Assembly (NCBI GenBank): GCA_030272585.1
Contig: BSYQ01000005.1
Coordinates: forward strand, 4,247,501 to 4,311,500
DNA length: 64,000 bases
Direction of reading: 5' to 3'
Source: Bryopsis sp. KO-2023
Taxonomy: Eukaryota > Chlorophyta > Ulvophyceae > Bryopsidales > Bryopsidaceae
Positions 44,650 through 56,082 of the stretch are shown piece by piece. Positions within the stretch are counted from its first letter, which is position 1, and every line of letters starts with the position of its first letter. Position numbers and translations under genes: made by a program. A model generated the notes under the pieces. That model searched no databases, was not told the DNA's origin, and saw only the letters and a list, made by a program, of their open reading frames with translations.

Positions 44650-45886
44650 AACTTATTCTTCCCCTTGGCTATATTTTCTAACGTCTTAATTCCCTTTTTC
44701 ACTTGCGAAACGAGCGGGAACGTGGAAGGCATCGTGGATTCTATATTAATCATACTTTTACTAAGGCTTTCAAGTTGCAACGGCTGCGACTCTGCAAGTC
44801 TGCCAGCCAAGCTGAAGGTGAAACAAAGGAAGACCAAGGTGCAAAGCACTCCAAACAAGGTTAAAGCTAGGTTAAAACCAAGTGTACCAATACCCTAGAG
44901 GCGCTGCCCAAATACTCTGCTGCAGCACCTCTGACAAGACCTGATCCCCTGATCAGACAACTACTGAGGTGACACAGTGAACCCTTCACTGTATCAGGTC
45001 AGATCACAGAATGTTCTGAGCTGCCAGTTCAGCAAGGACACCTGCTGAGCTGCCAGCTCGCCAACCTACTGATATGGTGATTCTGAGTAGACTATTCCGT
45101 CAAAATAACTGGGGTAGTCCACAACTGTGGACTCGGGTTCTTATAGTCTGCTGGGCTAGTCCCGCGGGCAGAATCGTGGTTAACCGTATTCCAGGTCATC
45201 CGGACTTGGGTCCGTGCATGACCACACATGTATGATGGGGATCAGAATGAGGTCCTGACTGGACGCGGTCCACAGCTGGCACCATTCCAGGCTGGTAGAC
45301 CGTGGTCCAGTCAGATTGATTCTGCTGCAGGGAATAGTCCATGTCTATTCCGCTGCTGGGACTACCATAACCGTTGATTCCGGTATCAACTAGTCCCCCC
45401 CTCGCCAGAACGAGTCCTCGCGTTCATCACATATGTTTTAACGGAAATAACCAAGTACCCAAAACCCCAAGGTTTTACATACTCATTCGTTCAATGTATC
45501 AGCCCAATGTTCAACCCACAAAAAGAACCCTTATGCAGAAAAATGTTTATCTAGAACCCCCTTTTCTTGAATCTCATATACTGCCAAAATTTAGTCCCTG
45601 AAATTCCCTGCCCCCAGGTCTCCCAGACCTTGATCAAAACACTCTAAACAAAAAATGGTCCCAGTCTTAAGGGAAAATAAGAAAGGAAAAACAACAGTAG
45701 GCTAGCAACTACCTGCCAGAAAAAGCCTTTCAATCCATTATCCCAAAAAGTGTCCCCAGCCCACAGGGGCTTTGAAAAAGAAAAACTAAGCAAACAAACA
45801 AACAGAAAAACTGGAATTCCCAGCCAGAACTGCTATTCCAGCAGTGCCACACCCTTTCCTTTACCCAGACCACACTCTCTGCAGTC
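44650..45886. other. No gene; probable 3' flank or LTR remnant of element 2
   Basis: From about 44,880 the sequence has repeated GGAATAGTCC, GACTAGTCC and CAGCTGGCA-type motifs. This is LTR-like in texture and in the right place for the 3' LTR of the minus-strand gypsy copy. No second copy exists in the window to define its ends. No protein-coding gene was recognised. Confidence 0.4.
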
Positions 45887-47029
45887 TCAGTCCACCTGAG
45901 ACATATCCAGATCCTGGTAGATCTCGTCCACGTTCGTTGGTGGAGGGACGTCAGAGCCAGTCTGAGTCTGGGCGTCATCCTCTGGTGGTTCCGTCGGTTC
46001 CTCGTCCATATCGTCAGGCTCGCCAGACTTGTCCTCAGGCTGGTCCGTAGGCTGGTCCTCGACTGGTGGAATTCCCGCTGCCTTCATGGCTAGTTCATAG
46101 GCGGTCACCCACTTCGTGATGAGGGTCCTTTGCTTGCCCATCCATCCTGAAGACTTTTTGTAGCACGAGGGGCACGGTCCGGTTGGTTCGTTGGGTTGAA
46201 GAGGCTTCACTGGTCCGCCGTCGAGGCTGTCTGCGATGATCTAGTTGACGCTCACTGGTAGTCCGTTGACCGCTTGGCGAAGGCGCGCATGTCTGGTTGC
46301 CAGTGCATTATGCAACCTATGTCGCGGACAAGTAACATGTCCCTGTCCGCACAGATCGACGTCCTCTGGTTTCCGCAACCGGCTCTTTGGGCATGAAAGG
46401 CATAGCACGCAGCCTTTTCCATAGCGGGAGGTGGTTTCCTCACTCTTCCCACTTTGTCCCTCACTTTTTGCACTGCTCCTCGCATCCTTTTTGACATCCT
46501 TTTTGACATCCTTTGCGCCCTTTTTGCTGTCCACGTCTCTGAATCCCGGAAGTGGACTGGAGCGCCTTGCCCTTTTTGGCCATGCTGGCAACTCGTCTTC
46601 CATTTGGTCCGTGGGCGTGGTCTCGTCACATACTTTCGCCAGAGCTTTGTCCACAGTTTCCTCAACCATAGACTGAATTTCTTGCAGCTGTCGCACCAGA
46701 TATCCTTCTCGCTTTTTAGCCACCCCAATCGTGCGTGTGACTATTCCGAAAGATCCCCGTGCCTGTTCCAGCTCCTCGCGAAGTACTCCATTCTGCGCCT
46801 TCAGTTCAGCGACTTCGACCTCCAATTGTTCCACCCTCTTGGCATTTTCCTCCGCCTTCTCAATCAACTTTTTCATCCCAGAGAAATCCATTCTGTCGTC
46901 GTTTGTGTCTTTGATCGTCGGGTTGCAAGGTCTTTCGCCAATATTCCGCAGACTTGATAAACAGTTTCTGTCAAGTCCGTAGTGTAATGATTTAAAGTCG
47001 TCAGATTCGCCATGCAGAGGGCACGCCAA
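45887..47029 (-). pseudogene. ORF3 of element 2: coiled coil + RING-like region, one in-frame stop
   Basis: An open frame that most likely starts at the ATG at 46,891. It has a strong coiled coil (ENAKRVEQLEVEVAELKAQ), then a basic Lys/Asp/Ser linker with two KKDVKK copies, then CVLC and LCGQGHVTCPRH. A TAG at 46,241-46,243 interrupts the frame. Beyond it the same frame continues with CPSC and a highly acidic Pro-rich tail to the stop at 45,887. The pattern C-x2-C, C-x3-H-x2-C-x2-H, C-x2-C parallels ORF3 of element 1. The stop may be decay or readthrough; other damage in the copy favours decay. Confidence 0.7.
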
Positions 47030-47189
47030 GATGTGACCTTCTCCCTGGTCGGCTTAGTGAGAATCACCTTACCATACAGTAATGATTATGTAACACGGTA
47101 GCCCATACTACCTAAGTCCATACCACTTCTGCAGGTATTCCGTATTCCGATTCTCCCATCCTAAGTCTCGTTCCACTTGCTGAGTGATC

Positions 47190-50100
47190 TTATCTACGCC
47201 TGGTCCGAAGACGGGTCGTAGTCTTGCGTTCAAATTCTTCCATGGCGTCCTTCGAATTCTCCAAATGCTCTCGTGGCTCCCATGTGGCTTCATGCAATGG
47301 GTAACCCTTCCAGATCACCAGCCATTCCCTGCGTTTCCCTTTGCCTCGGACTTGGACAATTGATTCCACCTCATATTCCGCATTCCCAGTTGCTTGGTCT
47401 GTCACAGCTGGTCCTGGGACTTCATCTCTCACAAACTCCTCAGACCTTTCTTAGCTTTTCAACTTTGAAACATGGACTGTAGGATGTATCTTCCAAGTCT
47501 CTGGTAAGTCCAGGGTATATGCCAGAGGTGATATTTTGGCCACAATCTTGAATGGTCCAATAAATCTTCTCCGGACTTTCGCAGGAATGTGCTTCGTGAA
47601 TGCCAGAGACAAATGCTTGCACCGGAGGCAGACTTCGTCTCCTACCTCGTATTCCACATGTCTTCTTTTCTTGTTGGCGGTCTGGCACATTTGGTCTTGC
47701 GCTTTCTGATACTGCGTCCTTGCTTCATCCATAGTCTGCTGCATGTCCTTCAACATTTCGTCCACTGCCTGTACCTTGGTCCCTGTCCTGTCGACCATGT
47801 CGATTCCCTTGGGATGCTGACCATTCATCAGGTAGAATGGTGTGTGTCCGGTGGAAGCATTGACGGAATTGTTCGCGGCAAATTCCACTGTCGTCAATAG
47901 CTCAGACCACCGTTCTGGTCTGTCCTCCAGGTATGGCCTCAGGAAATTCTCCAAGGTCCGTATCGTGACCTCCGACTGGCCATCCGTTTGGGGATGGTAG
48001 GCAGTCGACATCTTCAGCTTGGTCCCCACCAGCCGGAATAGTTCTCTCCAGAACTTGCTGGTGAACCTTGGGTCCCTATCAGAGACGATTGCTTCCGGAA
48101 TTCCTGCTTGAGGGAACACATACTGGAAATAGAGTCCGGCGTAGTCCTTGGCCGAAACCTCCTTGGTACATGGAGCAAACTTGCAGTATTTTGTGAGTCT
48201 ATCCACGAACACTGCCACGGCTGTGTAGCCGTTAGACTCCGGCAGGTCGGTCACGAGGTCGGTGGTTACTTGCTCCCACTTGAAGCTCGGAATCGGCAGC
48301 GGACTCAGTAGTCCTTTGGCTTTCGATGTCTCGGTCTTCATAACCTGGCAGGTGGGGCACGTTCTCACGTAGTGGGAAATGGTCTGTCCCATTCCCTTCC
48401 ACCAGTAATGTCGTTTGATAAGTTCAGTGGTCCTCTCAATTCCCGGGTGACCCGCTGTCACCGCATCATGATAAGTCTTCAGAATAGTCTCCCTTTTTCC
48501 TTTGGGGACTACCACTTTTGGAGTAGCCTGTGGGCTTGGACCTGTATAATACAACAAGAAATTGTCTCCCATGGTGTAGCCTTGGACTGGTTTCCCTTGC
48601 TCCAGGAGGGAATAGGTAGTCTGCAAGGCAGGATCGGCATGTAACGCGTCCTGCCACTCCTGGATCTCCCCCGGGGAAATTTCAGCCCCTGAAATTGCAG
48701 AAACTCGGTCCGGTCGTCGGGACAAAGCATCCGCCACAACATTGGCACGGCCGGGGAGGTAGACAATTTTGGGCATAATAGACTGGAAATAGCCCGCTTT
48801 CAACCAACGGGTCTGTGTCCGGGATAGGACACGCTGTTGGAGGAAGTGAGTGGCGGGCTGATGGTCCGTGTAGACGGTGGTCCCGCCGGGAGCGCCTTCC
48901 AAGTAATGCCGCCAATGAGCAAGAGCATACGCAATGCCCAACAATTCCCTCTCATAGGCAGAATAATTCTTCTCCGCATTCGTCAGACTCCGGCTGAGGA
49001 ATGCAATAGGCTGTAGTCCCGAGCCTTGGTCCTGCATCAGAGTCCCGCCAATGGCAAGGTCTGATGCGTCGGTCACCACCGTATATGGCTTGGTGGGATC
49101 AGCGAGGAGAAGGACTGGTGACGTGGTGAGACTGGTCTTCAAGGCTTCAAAGGCAGTCCGTTGTGCTGGTCCCCAGGTCCAAGGTGCATCCTTGCGTAAC
49201 AATGCTTGGATAGGTGCTGCGATCTTCGCATAGGAATGGATAAATTTCCTGTAATAGGATACCATTCCGATGAAACTGCGGACTTCTGGGACATTGGTAG
49301 GCGCAGGCCACTTCTGGATGGTCTCGACTTTACTCCTATGAGGAGATATGCCATCCTGCGACACCCAGTGTCCAACGAAGTCCAACGCAGGGACCGCCAG
49401 GGCACATTTGGATGCCTTCGCATATAAGGAATGCTGCTCCAGTCTCTCCAGGACTAGTTTGAGATGCTTGGCATGGTCTTCCATATTTTTGGAATAGATG
49501 ATAATATCATCAAAAAACAACCAGAAATTCATCATGGAAATCCCTGAAAATATCATTTATCATTGCCATGAATTGTGGTGGGGCATTAGTGAGTCCAAAG
49601 GGCACAACCTTGAACTCATAATGCCCGTACCTAGTCCGGAATGCCGTTTTGTCCTGGTCCTCCGGACTAATTGGCATCTGCCAGTAGCCACTGCGCAAGT
49701 CCAAACGACTGAAGACCTTGGCACCATGGAGTCGGTCCAGCAATTCGTCAGGTAAGGGAAGCGGGTAGCGATTGCGAATGGTCCGTTGGTTCAACCACCT
49801 GTAATCAATGCACATGCGCAATCCTCCATCTTTCTTGGGCGCGAATAGTATGGGGGCGCCCCATGGGCTTTCCGACGGTTTGATGAGGTCTCGGTCCAAA
49901 AGGTATTCCGTCTGTTTTCGGACTTCCTCCAATTCCGCAGGTGAAAGTTTGTAGATAGGACGGAATATCGGCTTGGTATCCGGTTCCAAGTCGATGTGGA
50001 ATTCGTGTCCCTTGCGCACTGGTGGTCTCCCTTTTGGTAGGTCGGAAGCGAACACAGTTTTGTGGGCCTTGGCCACATCCCAAATCAAGGTGGGAGTATC

Positions 50101-51186
50101 CGTGGTAAGGATCTTGGCAAGGTCATCCGCTGGTCCAGTCGATTCACTCTCGCCCCACTCGTCTGCTTCCTGGACTACCAACAGCATTGCTTCGGTCTCG
50201 TTTTCCCGTACACTCTTGAAGATGTTTGATGGTCCCACTGGCGCAACGCCTGCCAGGCATGGTACGGTTCCTGGCTCTGGGGGTATCATGCTCCTGATCG
50301 GCAATCGGACTTGGTGCTGTCCTCGCTGGACACAAATGGTTCGCTCCCGGAATTGCATGTCCGGGTTTTCCTTGTCCAGCCAGGGTAGGCCAAGTATGAT
50401 GTCGTACGCCATTCCCGGGAACACATCCAAGTCTGCTCTCAATGTGGTAGTTCCACATTTCATTCTCAAATTCCTGATTCTCCCTTTTGTTTTTCTTACT
50501 GTTCCATCTGCCATGGTGAGAGTCTTCTGCATATCTTCAGCTTGGAGTCCTGTTTGCTCCAAGAAAGATAAGGATATGTAATTCTCCCAGCTGCCTGAGT
50601 CCACATAAGCCCATGCTTTATGTCCCTTGATTGTTACCTCCAGCTCAAATCCCCTGAAGATGGTTTTGTTGTTAGTCAGGCCCGTTCTACCCAAGAACGC
50701 GCTTTCTCCATGTTCATCCCGGTCCACCCCCGTGGTCCCGGTGCTACTCACTGAACTTTGTTGTTGGCTCTGCCCAGCCTGGGACACAGCAGGATTGTGT
50801 CCCTGTGCATTCTCCCCATGAGATGCTGAAGGTGAATTCTCCCCCTGGAATTCCCTATTATGAGATCCCATACTCTCATTACTCTCCGTATACCGGTTGT
50901 TGACCGGTCCGACGTTCTTCGCTGGAATCGTCCCTTGATGTCCAGACCCATTGCCTGCTGTGGGACTAAGAATGGGTAAATCGTCGGTCCCCTTAGTCTT
51001 ATCTCTGGGCTCACCCCTCAGGCCCGTGTTATTCCCTTCATCGTCCTCTTCGCTCCATCCTTCTATGCCACCCCGTTCTTCTCTAGAGGCCGGTGGCTCG
51101 CCTCGGTCTTCTAGTTTAAAGAACGGCGTGCTCTGTCCAATCCTGGACAGTTGCGGACTCCATGATTTCCATTGCACAAATAGCAC
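47190..51186 (-). pseudogene. Pol of element 2, frameshifted and with a stop before the chromodomain
   Basis: The first part (49,510-51,186) holds the protease ([13 protein letters not shown]) and the start of RT ([25 protein letters not shown]). The frame breaks at an A6/T6 run (49,512-49,517 on the + strand), inside the conserved YxDD segment. The second part (47,451-49,556) begins with the DDIIIYS end of that motif and continues through RNase H (VTDASDLAIGGTL), integrase (HHCC, TDLVTDLP, SDRDPRFTS, TDGQSEVT) and GPY/F to HVSKLK. A TAA at 47,451-47,453 follows. The same frame continues with a chromodomain (YEVESIVQVRGKG, WLVIWKGYPLHEATWEP) to 47,190. Confidence 0.88.
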
Positions 51187-51440
51187 TTGAGTCCCGGTGG
51201 TCCTCCTGCTGGTCGTTGTCCACCGCCTCGCCCTTGTCCACGTCCTTGGCCACGACCGCGACCGCGGCCTCGTCCTCGGCCACGTCCTTGATCACGACGT
51301 TGACCATCGCGCTGATGGTTATTGATGTTGTTCATGCGGTCCGGCTCCTCGGGAATACCTCCCAATGCATTGACTCTGTCCGGTCTCTGTCTCCATCTGC
51401 GTCGTGGTCCGCCTGCATTGTTAGGTCCCTGTAGGTTTTA
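51111..51440 (-). pseudogene. gag: Gag C-terminal fragment of element 2
   Basis: Open from a TAA near 51,440 to the stop at 51,111. It consists of an Arg/Gly-rich basic stretch ([13 protein letters not shown]) and a CCHC knuckle [13 protein letters not shown]. The capsid-like N-terminal part of Gag is absent upstream, so gag is truncated. It overlaps the pol frame as in gypsy elements. Confidence 0.7.
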
Positions 51441-51742
51441 GTGAGTCGTTGCTGGAGTGGAGACTGGGGTCACACACTTTCACAAACCAGAGAATTAATT
51501 TTACAAGTGTTCTCTCTGAACTTAACCCCCTAGAACCCGTACTAACCCGTACTACACACTCGTACTGCAAAATGAGTGCGATCAACGTATCAACTACTCC
51601 CCCCCCCCCCCCCACAGGGTGTCCACACCCGTAGAAGAACCCAAAAAGAAAGAAAAAGAAAAGAAAAGAAAAGAAAAGAAAACCCCCAAGGAAAAACTGT
51701 CTCTGTCCGGCTCTGACGCTCTGGCTCTGGCTCCGCGCTCTC
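51441..51742. other. Junction between elements 3 and 2
   Basis: Holds a C16 tract (about 51,600), an AAGAAAAG tandem run (51,645-51,680) and CT/CG-rich sequence. No gene, and no LTR boundary that I could confirm. Confidence 0.4.
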
Positions 51743-53376
51743 TCACTCTGTCTCTGAGTCCAAGCCCTCGAGATCCCACATCGTTCGTAGGATGTATGTC
51801 AGCCGGGATCCAAGCTCCTTGACACCGGTTTTAGAGGGGAAGGCTGCGGATTTGACCCGACACACCTGACATGGTAAGGTGAGCTGATCAGTGGTGTCCG
51901 GGGATGGAAGCGATGGGAGCGGAAGGAAATCCTCCGCACGTTTCCCGAGGCGAAGATGCTCCGCGGTCATATCGAGCGGCCGGATACTTTTATCCGCGAG
52001 CCACCGATTGATGACCCGATCCATTACATGATGATGGGGCCAGTGTGTAGGGCAAACGTAGTGTGCCCCACAACTGGTTTTTACCCCGACACCATGTTGC
52101 GTTCCCGCGCAGTAATAGCACTTCGTTCCCGCGAGTGCTGGATCGTGCGTGCCTTTGATCTTCTTGAGCGCTGCACGCAACTCTTCTCCGCGTCCGCCTG
52201 TTGTTTTTCCGCGGCCGCCTTTTTCTCCGCGGCTGCTTTCTTTTTCTCCGCAAGTGCTTTGAGCATTGCTGCTTTGACGAGTGCTTTTGTTTGTGCGTCC
52301 TCCGCGCTCAGCGGTGGTTTTGAACCTGTCGGTTCTTCCGCTATGACGTCTTCGTTGTCGTCATCGTCAAGGGAACTCTGGGGTGGTTTCGCCAACTGCT
52401 GTGAGATATTTTCCGCTGCCCCGTCTATCCGGCTCAACCAGTCGTTCACTTGGTCCAAATTGTGCGCCTTCGTAAGGTCTACGTTTGTGATGGTTATCTC
52501 TTTGACCTTATGCATATCGACCTGATCTTTTATCCGGCCATCCCTCACCAACTGCGCCTGTGTTTTCGCGGTGTCCAGACGTACTCCCACGAGTCCGTGT
52601 GAGAAACGCGCGAGTGACTGCGGAATGTCCATGAGGCTGGCCCGAAGCCGGCTGACCTCAACCTTGGACGCCACCAACTCGGACATTAACACGCGGGCAG
52701 TCGTGCTGCTGCAGAAATTGTCTCCTTTTTCCGCCTTGGCGAGAGCTGCTTTTGTGGCCGCCAGCTCTTTTTGGACCGTGGCGAGGTGCTTGTAGCGTTT
52801 CTCCGCCTCGCTGATGAGCTGCTTGTTTTCCTTGTGATACCATTCGGTATCCGCCTGAGCTTTGGTGGCTGTTTTCCGGGAGAGGGCCAGATCGGTGGTC
52901 AGCTGGGTGATTTCCTTTGCTTTCGCGGAAATTTCTTGATTCCGCGCGGAAATTATTTGATCCTTTGCGGAATTTTCTTCCTCTTTCGCGGATAACTCTC
53001 TTTTGATGGTCTTGAGTTCCGCTTCCGCACCGCGGGCTTTCACTTGAGCATCACTCAACTGCTGTTGAAGAGCCCGGTATCGATTTGTCCAATCCGCCTC
53101 CAGCTTAGTTTTTTCCGCCGCCCTTTCCTCTTTTGTTTCCCGGAGTTCCGCCGCCAGCTCACAGATTTCCGCCTCCTGCTCATCTCTTTTTGTCACACCC
53201 TCCTGAAGCTTCTTGTGTAACTTTTCGTAATCCGCCGCCACATTTGCATGTGATTCCACCGCCTCAGTTCCAGATTCTAAGGCTTCCGCGAGCTCCGTTT
53301 CCAAGGCCTCTGCCTTTGCTTTCCACTCATCCCTCTGCTGACGGAGTCGCTCCAAATGCTCGGATGTTCCAGACAT
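51743..53376 (-). pseudogene. ORF3 of element 3: long coiled coil + RING-like region, one frameshift
   Basis: The first frame (52,081-53,376) encodes over 400 residues of almost continuous Ala/Glu/Lys coiled coil from MSGTSEHLERLRQQ onward. Near 52,185 the frame shifts by one base; the next frame (to the TGA at 51,743) carries CYYC, SCGAHYVCPTH and CQVC. This is the same C-x2-C, C-x2-H-x2-C-x2-H, C-x2-C order as in the other two ORF3s. The coiled coil is much longer here than in elements 1 and 2. The frameshift could be decay or a sequencing error in a repetitive GAAGAG context. Confidence 0.7.
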
Positions 53377-53697
53377 TTTTATGCAAATGCTTTTAATGTT
53401 TTGCTCTGGTGGCGGTTGCTTCTGAAGGTTCAGTGCGCTCGGCGTAAACTTTTGACGAAATAGGGCTGGAGGGTTGCAGCCTAGCTAGTTTATACAAGTG
53501 ATAGAGTCACTCACTTGCCACTGATGGAAGACTTCCTCTATTGAGTGTCGTCTCATCCAAGGTCCTAGCCCGCTTTGATATTACCCTCGCTATCTTGACT
53601 CAGCTCTCTGTAGCTCGCTCTTAGATGTATTTGATTATGGGTGAACTGATACCAACACATCAACCATCGTTCCCTTCCCCATATCAACCTGTATCAT

Positions 53698-54459
53698 CTA
53701 CAGAGGTTGTTTCCGCCGCCTTGTCCGCCTTTCTTCCCGCTTAGAGCGGATTTCCTCTTTGGTCGGCAAGCGCGTGCGGTTTTTGAGATACTCTGCCAAG
53801 ATATCGCTGGCATTGGCCAGGTGGGCTTCTGGCTCCCAGGTGGCTTCCATCAAATCATAGCCCTTCCACAGAATCAAGTACTCCCGACGGTTGGGTGTGC
53901 CTCGATCCCGCAGAATACGCTCGACCTCATATTCAATGGCGCCATCCACCAACTCCCCTTCGGGAGGTTCCACCTCCCGCTCATCATCTTTTGACAAGCG
54001 GTTGTATGCCTTCAGCTTGGAGACATGGAAGGTAGAATGAATAGTCCAATGGGGTGGTAGTTGCAGGCGATAAGCGACTGTGGATATCGCTTTGTCCACT
54101 TTGAATGGCCCGACAAACCTCCGGCGGATTTTTGGTGGGATCTTTTGCAAGGATTGCAGCGGAATAAATGTACTCCGCACCAAAACTTCATCCCCTTCTT
54201 TGAAGATTACTTCCCGCCGCCGTTTGTTCGCTTGGACACACATCCGCTCTTGTGCGGTTGCATACTGCTGCTTTGCCTGCTGCAGTTGCTCGTCCATTCG
54301 TTTCACCATTTCGGTTGCCATTTCGGACTCTTCTTTCGCCGTTAACTTTTTCTGCACGGTAATTTGTCCCATATGCTGCCCATACAACAAGTGTGCTGGG
54401 GCATAGCCGGTTGACACATTGCGGGAGTTGTTGGCAGCAAATTCCGCTGTCGCCAACAC
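53698..54459 (-). pseudogene. Pol 3' fragment of element 3: GPY/F and chromodomain
   Basis: 253 codons open to the stop. They start inside integrase (TAEFAANNSRNVSTGYAP), then the GPY/F module (RRRFVGPFKV), HVSKLKAYN and a chromodomain (YEVERILRDRG, YLILWKGYDLMEATWEPEAHL), with a basic tail. N-terminal integrase, RT and protease are missing. Confidence 0.85.
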
Positions 54460-54850
54460 AAGGCGGAAGGGGGGTACCGCCGACGCCGTCGCCGACGCGT
54501 CGCCGACGCTCTTTCGCCGACGTTTTCGTCTTGCGAACGACGTTTCGTCGGCGACGCTGTGTCGCCGACGGCGTCGGCGATGGCATCGCCGACGGTTTCA
54601 GTAGCGTCGCCGACGGTTTCAGTGACGTCGCCGACGCCGTCGCCGACACAGCGTCGCCGACGAAACGTCGTTCGCAAGACGAAAACGTCGGTGACGCTGA
54701 TGTCGCCGACGTCACCAGCGTCACCGACGTCACGTCGGCGACGCTGCCTGAAAAGTGTGACCAACGCGTCGCCGACGTCATAACGACGGTGTGTCGGCGA
54801 CAATGACGTCGGTGACGGTGTCGCCGACGGTGTCGGTGGGTGCCACTGAA
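54460..54850. repeat. GC-rich foldback repeat with 64-bp palindrome arms
   Basis: Dense repeats of GTCGCCGAC/GTCGGCGAC. Arms 54,517-54,580 and 54,628-54,691 are reverse complements at 63 of 64 positions with a 47-base spacer that itself contains two GCGTCGCCGACGGTTTCAGT repeats. Related motifs form the tandem array at 58,781-58,999. It probably marks a foldback DNA element joined to, or inserted in, element 3. Confidence 0.85.
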
Positions 54851-56082
54851 ACCTGTTTTCTGGATGTGGAATTGATGAATTTGGGGGAATAGATTGAGGA
54901 TTTGATTGATGATTCGATTGATGATTCCAGGTGTCGATCCCGGATCTGCTATTGCAGATGCGCCTGCAATCATACTCCAAATGGATTTCTTCTAAGAAAA
55001 CTATGGTTGACCCTCTCGGAGTCACTTCTTGAATTTCTTTTTTTCTTTTTTTGTTGATTCAATATATGTACCTTTTTTTCCCCAAAGGCACTCGATCTTG
55101 CCCCCAACTGTAAACAACAAATAGACTGGCCATGCGACCTCTTTTTTTTTTTTTCAAAGTTCTTGCAACAACTTCAGAATGTTAAAAAAAAAGAAAACCA
55201 CCCCATGTGTCAGTATCATTAGTAACACAAAGAAGAAAAACTCCCTCGAAAAAACTATGCCAAATGCTGGTGTCTGTGTCTTGAACAAAGAAAAAACAAC
55301 TAATCAGTGTGGTTGATTAATACAGACAGACAGGAAAGAAATCAATTCTCCCCTCCTATCCATCACAAAAAAGAAAAAGAAAAAAGCACAATTATTACAA
55401 AAACCCCTCGGTATTTCAGAAACTTCCCAAAACACTATCCCAACCCAAACTCTTTGGGTTTTGGAAGGGAACGGGGGTGAAAAAAAAGCCCGCCAACTAA
55501 AAAAAGAAACACCCTGTCACGGGCAGCTTGATTATGCTCCAGAAACCCCTATAATACTACTCGACATCAAAAATGTCAGAAAAAGAAGAAAAAAAATGTA
55601 TTCCCTATAAGATCAAGAATCGCAAAACGAGAAATAAGTGCTATAGTTTTCTGAGAAATGTAAAATTCTTATGAAGTTTTTTCCCCGTATATTCAATTCA
55701 TGCATTTCACCCTCAAGCCAAGATGGCTTCGTTGGGCAGCATCTTTTCAATCACAACACCACGATAAGGGTTTTCCACGCCCCCCATATATACATATGTT
55801 TTTGTATATTCAGATGTACATATACAACATCAGTGGTATTTTGGTTATTTGTCAAGACCCAGAGCTCCTCCCTGTCCTGAGGACCTTTGCATGTTTTGGT
55901 GGAGGTACTCCAGGTCGATTTCGTTCCTATCCAAGGTCATCCCGTTAAAAGTGACTGTTTCCCCAGCCTCCATCGCCTGGCCCAAAATGTAATCACCCAC
56001 TCGATAAGCGTGGTAACCACGCCGTGGTTATCCAGCAAAAAAACGAGGACGTGCGATAATGTTGTGGAGAACTCAAACGGAC
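54851..56082. other. AT-rich region without a confident gene
   Basis: Homopolymer-rich from 55,030 to 55,640. On the minus strand two stretches look coding-like (about 55,850-56,010 with GYHAYRVGDYILGQAMEAG, and about 55,715-55,780 with NPYRGVVIEKMLPNEAILA), but I could not find splice sites joining them to each other or to the neighbouring gene. They may be 3' exons of an unrecognised minus-strand gene. Confidence 0.35.

Larger units (their letters stand above)
45887..51449 (-). mobile_element. Decayed Ty3/gypsy chromovirus (element 2), minus strand
   Basis: Contains a gag C-terminus, pol and an ORF3 in the usual order on the minus strand. Damage: gag lacks its capsid part, pol has a frameshift at the RT active site and a stop before the chromodomain, and ORF3 has one stop. 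No LTR pair was found. The sequence is clearly diverged from element 1, so it is a separate family. Confidence 0.85.
51743..54459 (-). mobile_element. 5'-truncated Ty3/gypsy chromovirus (element 3)
   Basis: Only the last part of pol (end of integrase, GPY/F, chromodomain), a 320-base spacer and an ORF3 remain. The 5' break lies within the LATAEFAANNS segment of integrase at about 54,459, directly against a GC-rich foldback repeat. Sequence differs clearly from elements 1 and 2. Confidence 0.8.

Noticed and set aside
44387..44898. Frames of 78-141 codons on both strands across the 69-bp palindrome
   Set aside because: Created by the palindrome itself: both strands give the same peptide pieces around KRARNEGDIPVSV.
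54188..55025. Long minus-strand frames through the GTCGGCGAC repeat
   Set aside because: Arg/Ser/Ala/Thr-rich repeat translation with no continuation of the integrase frame.
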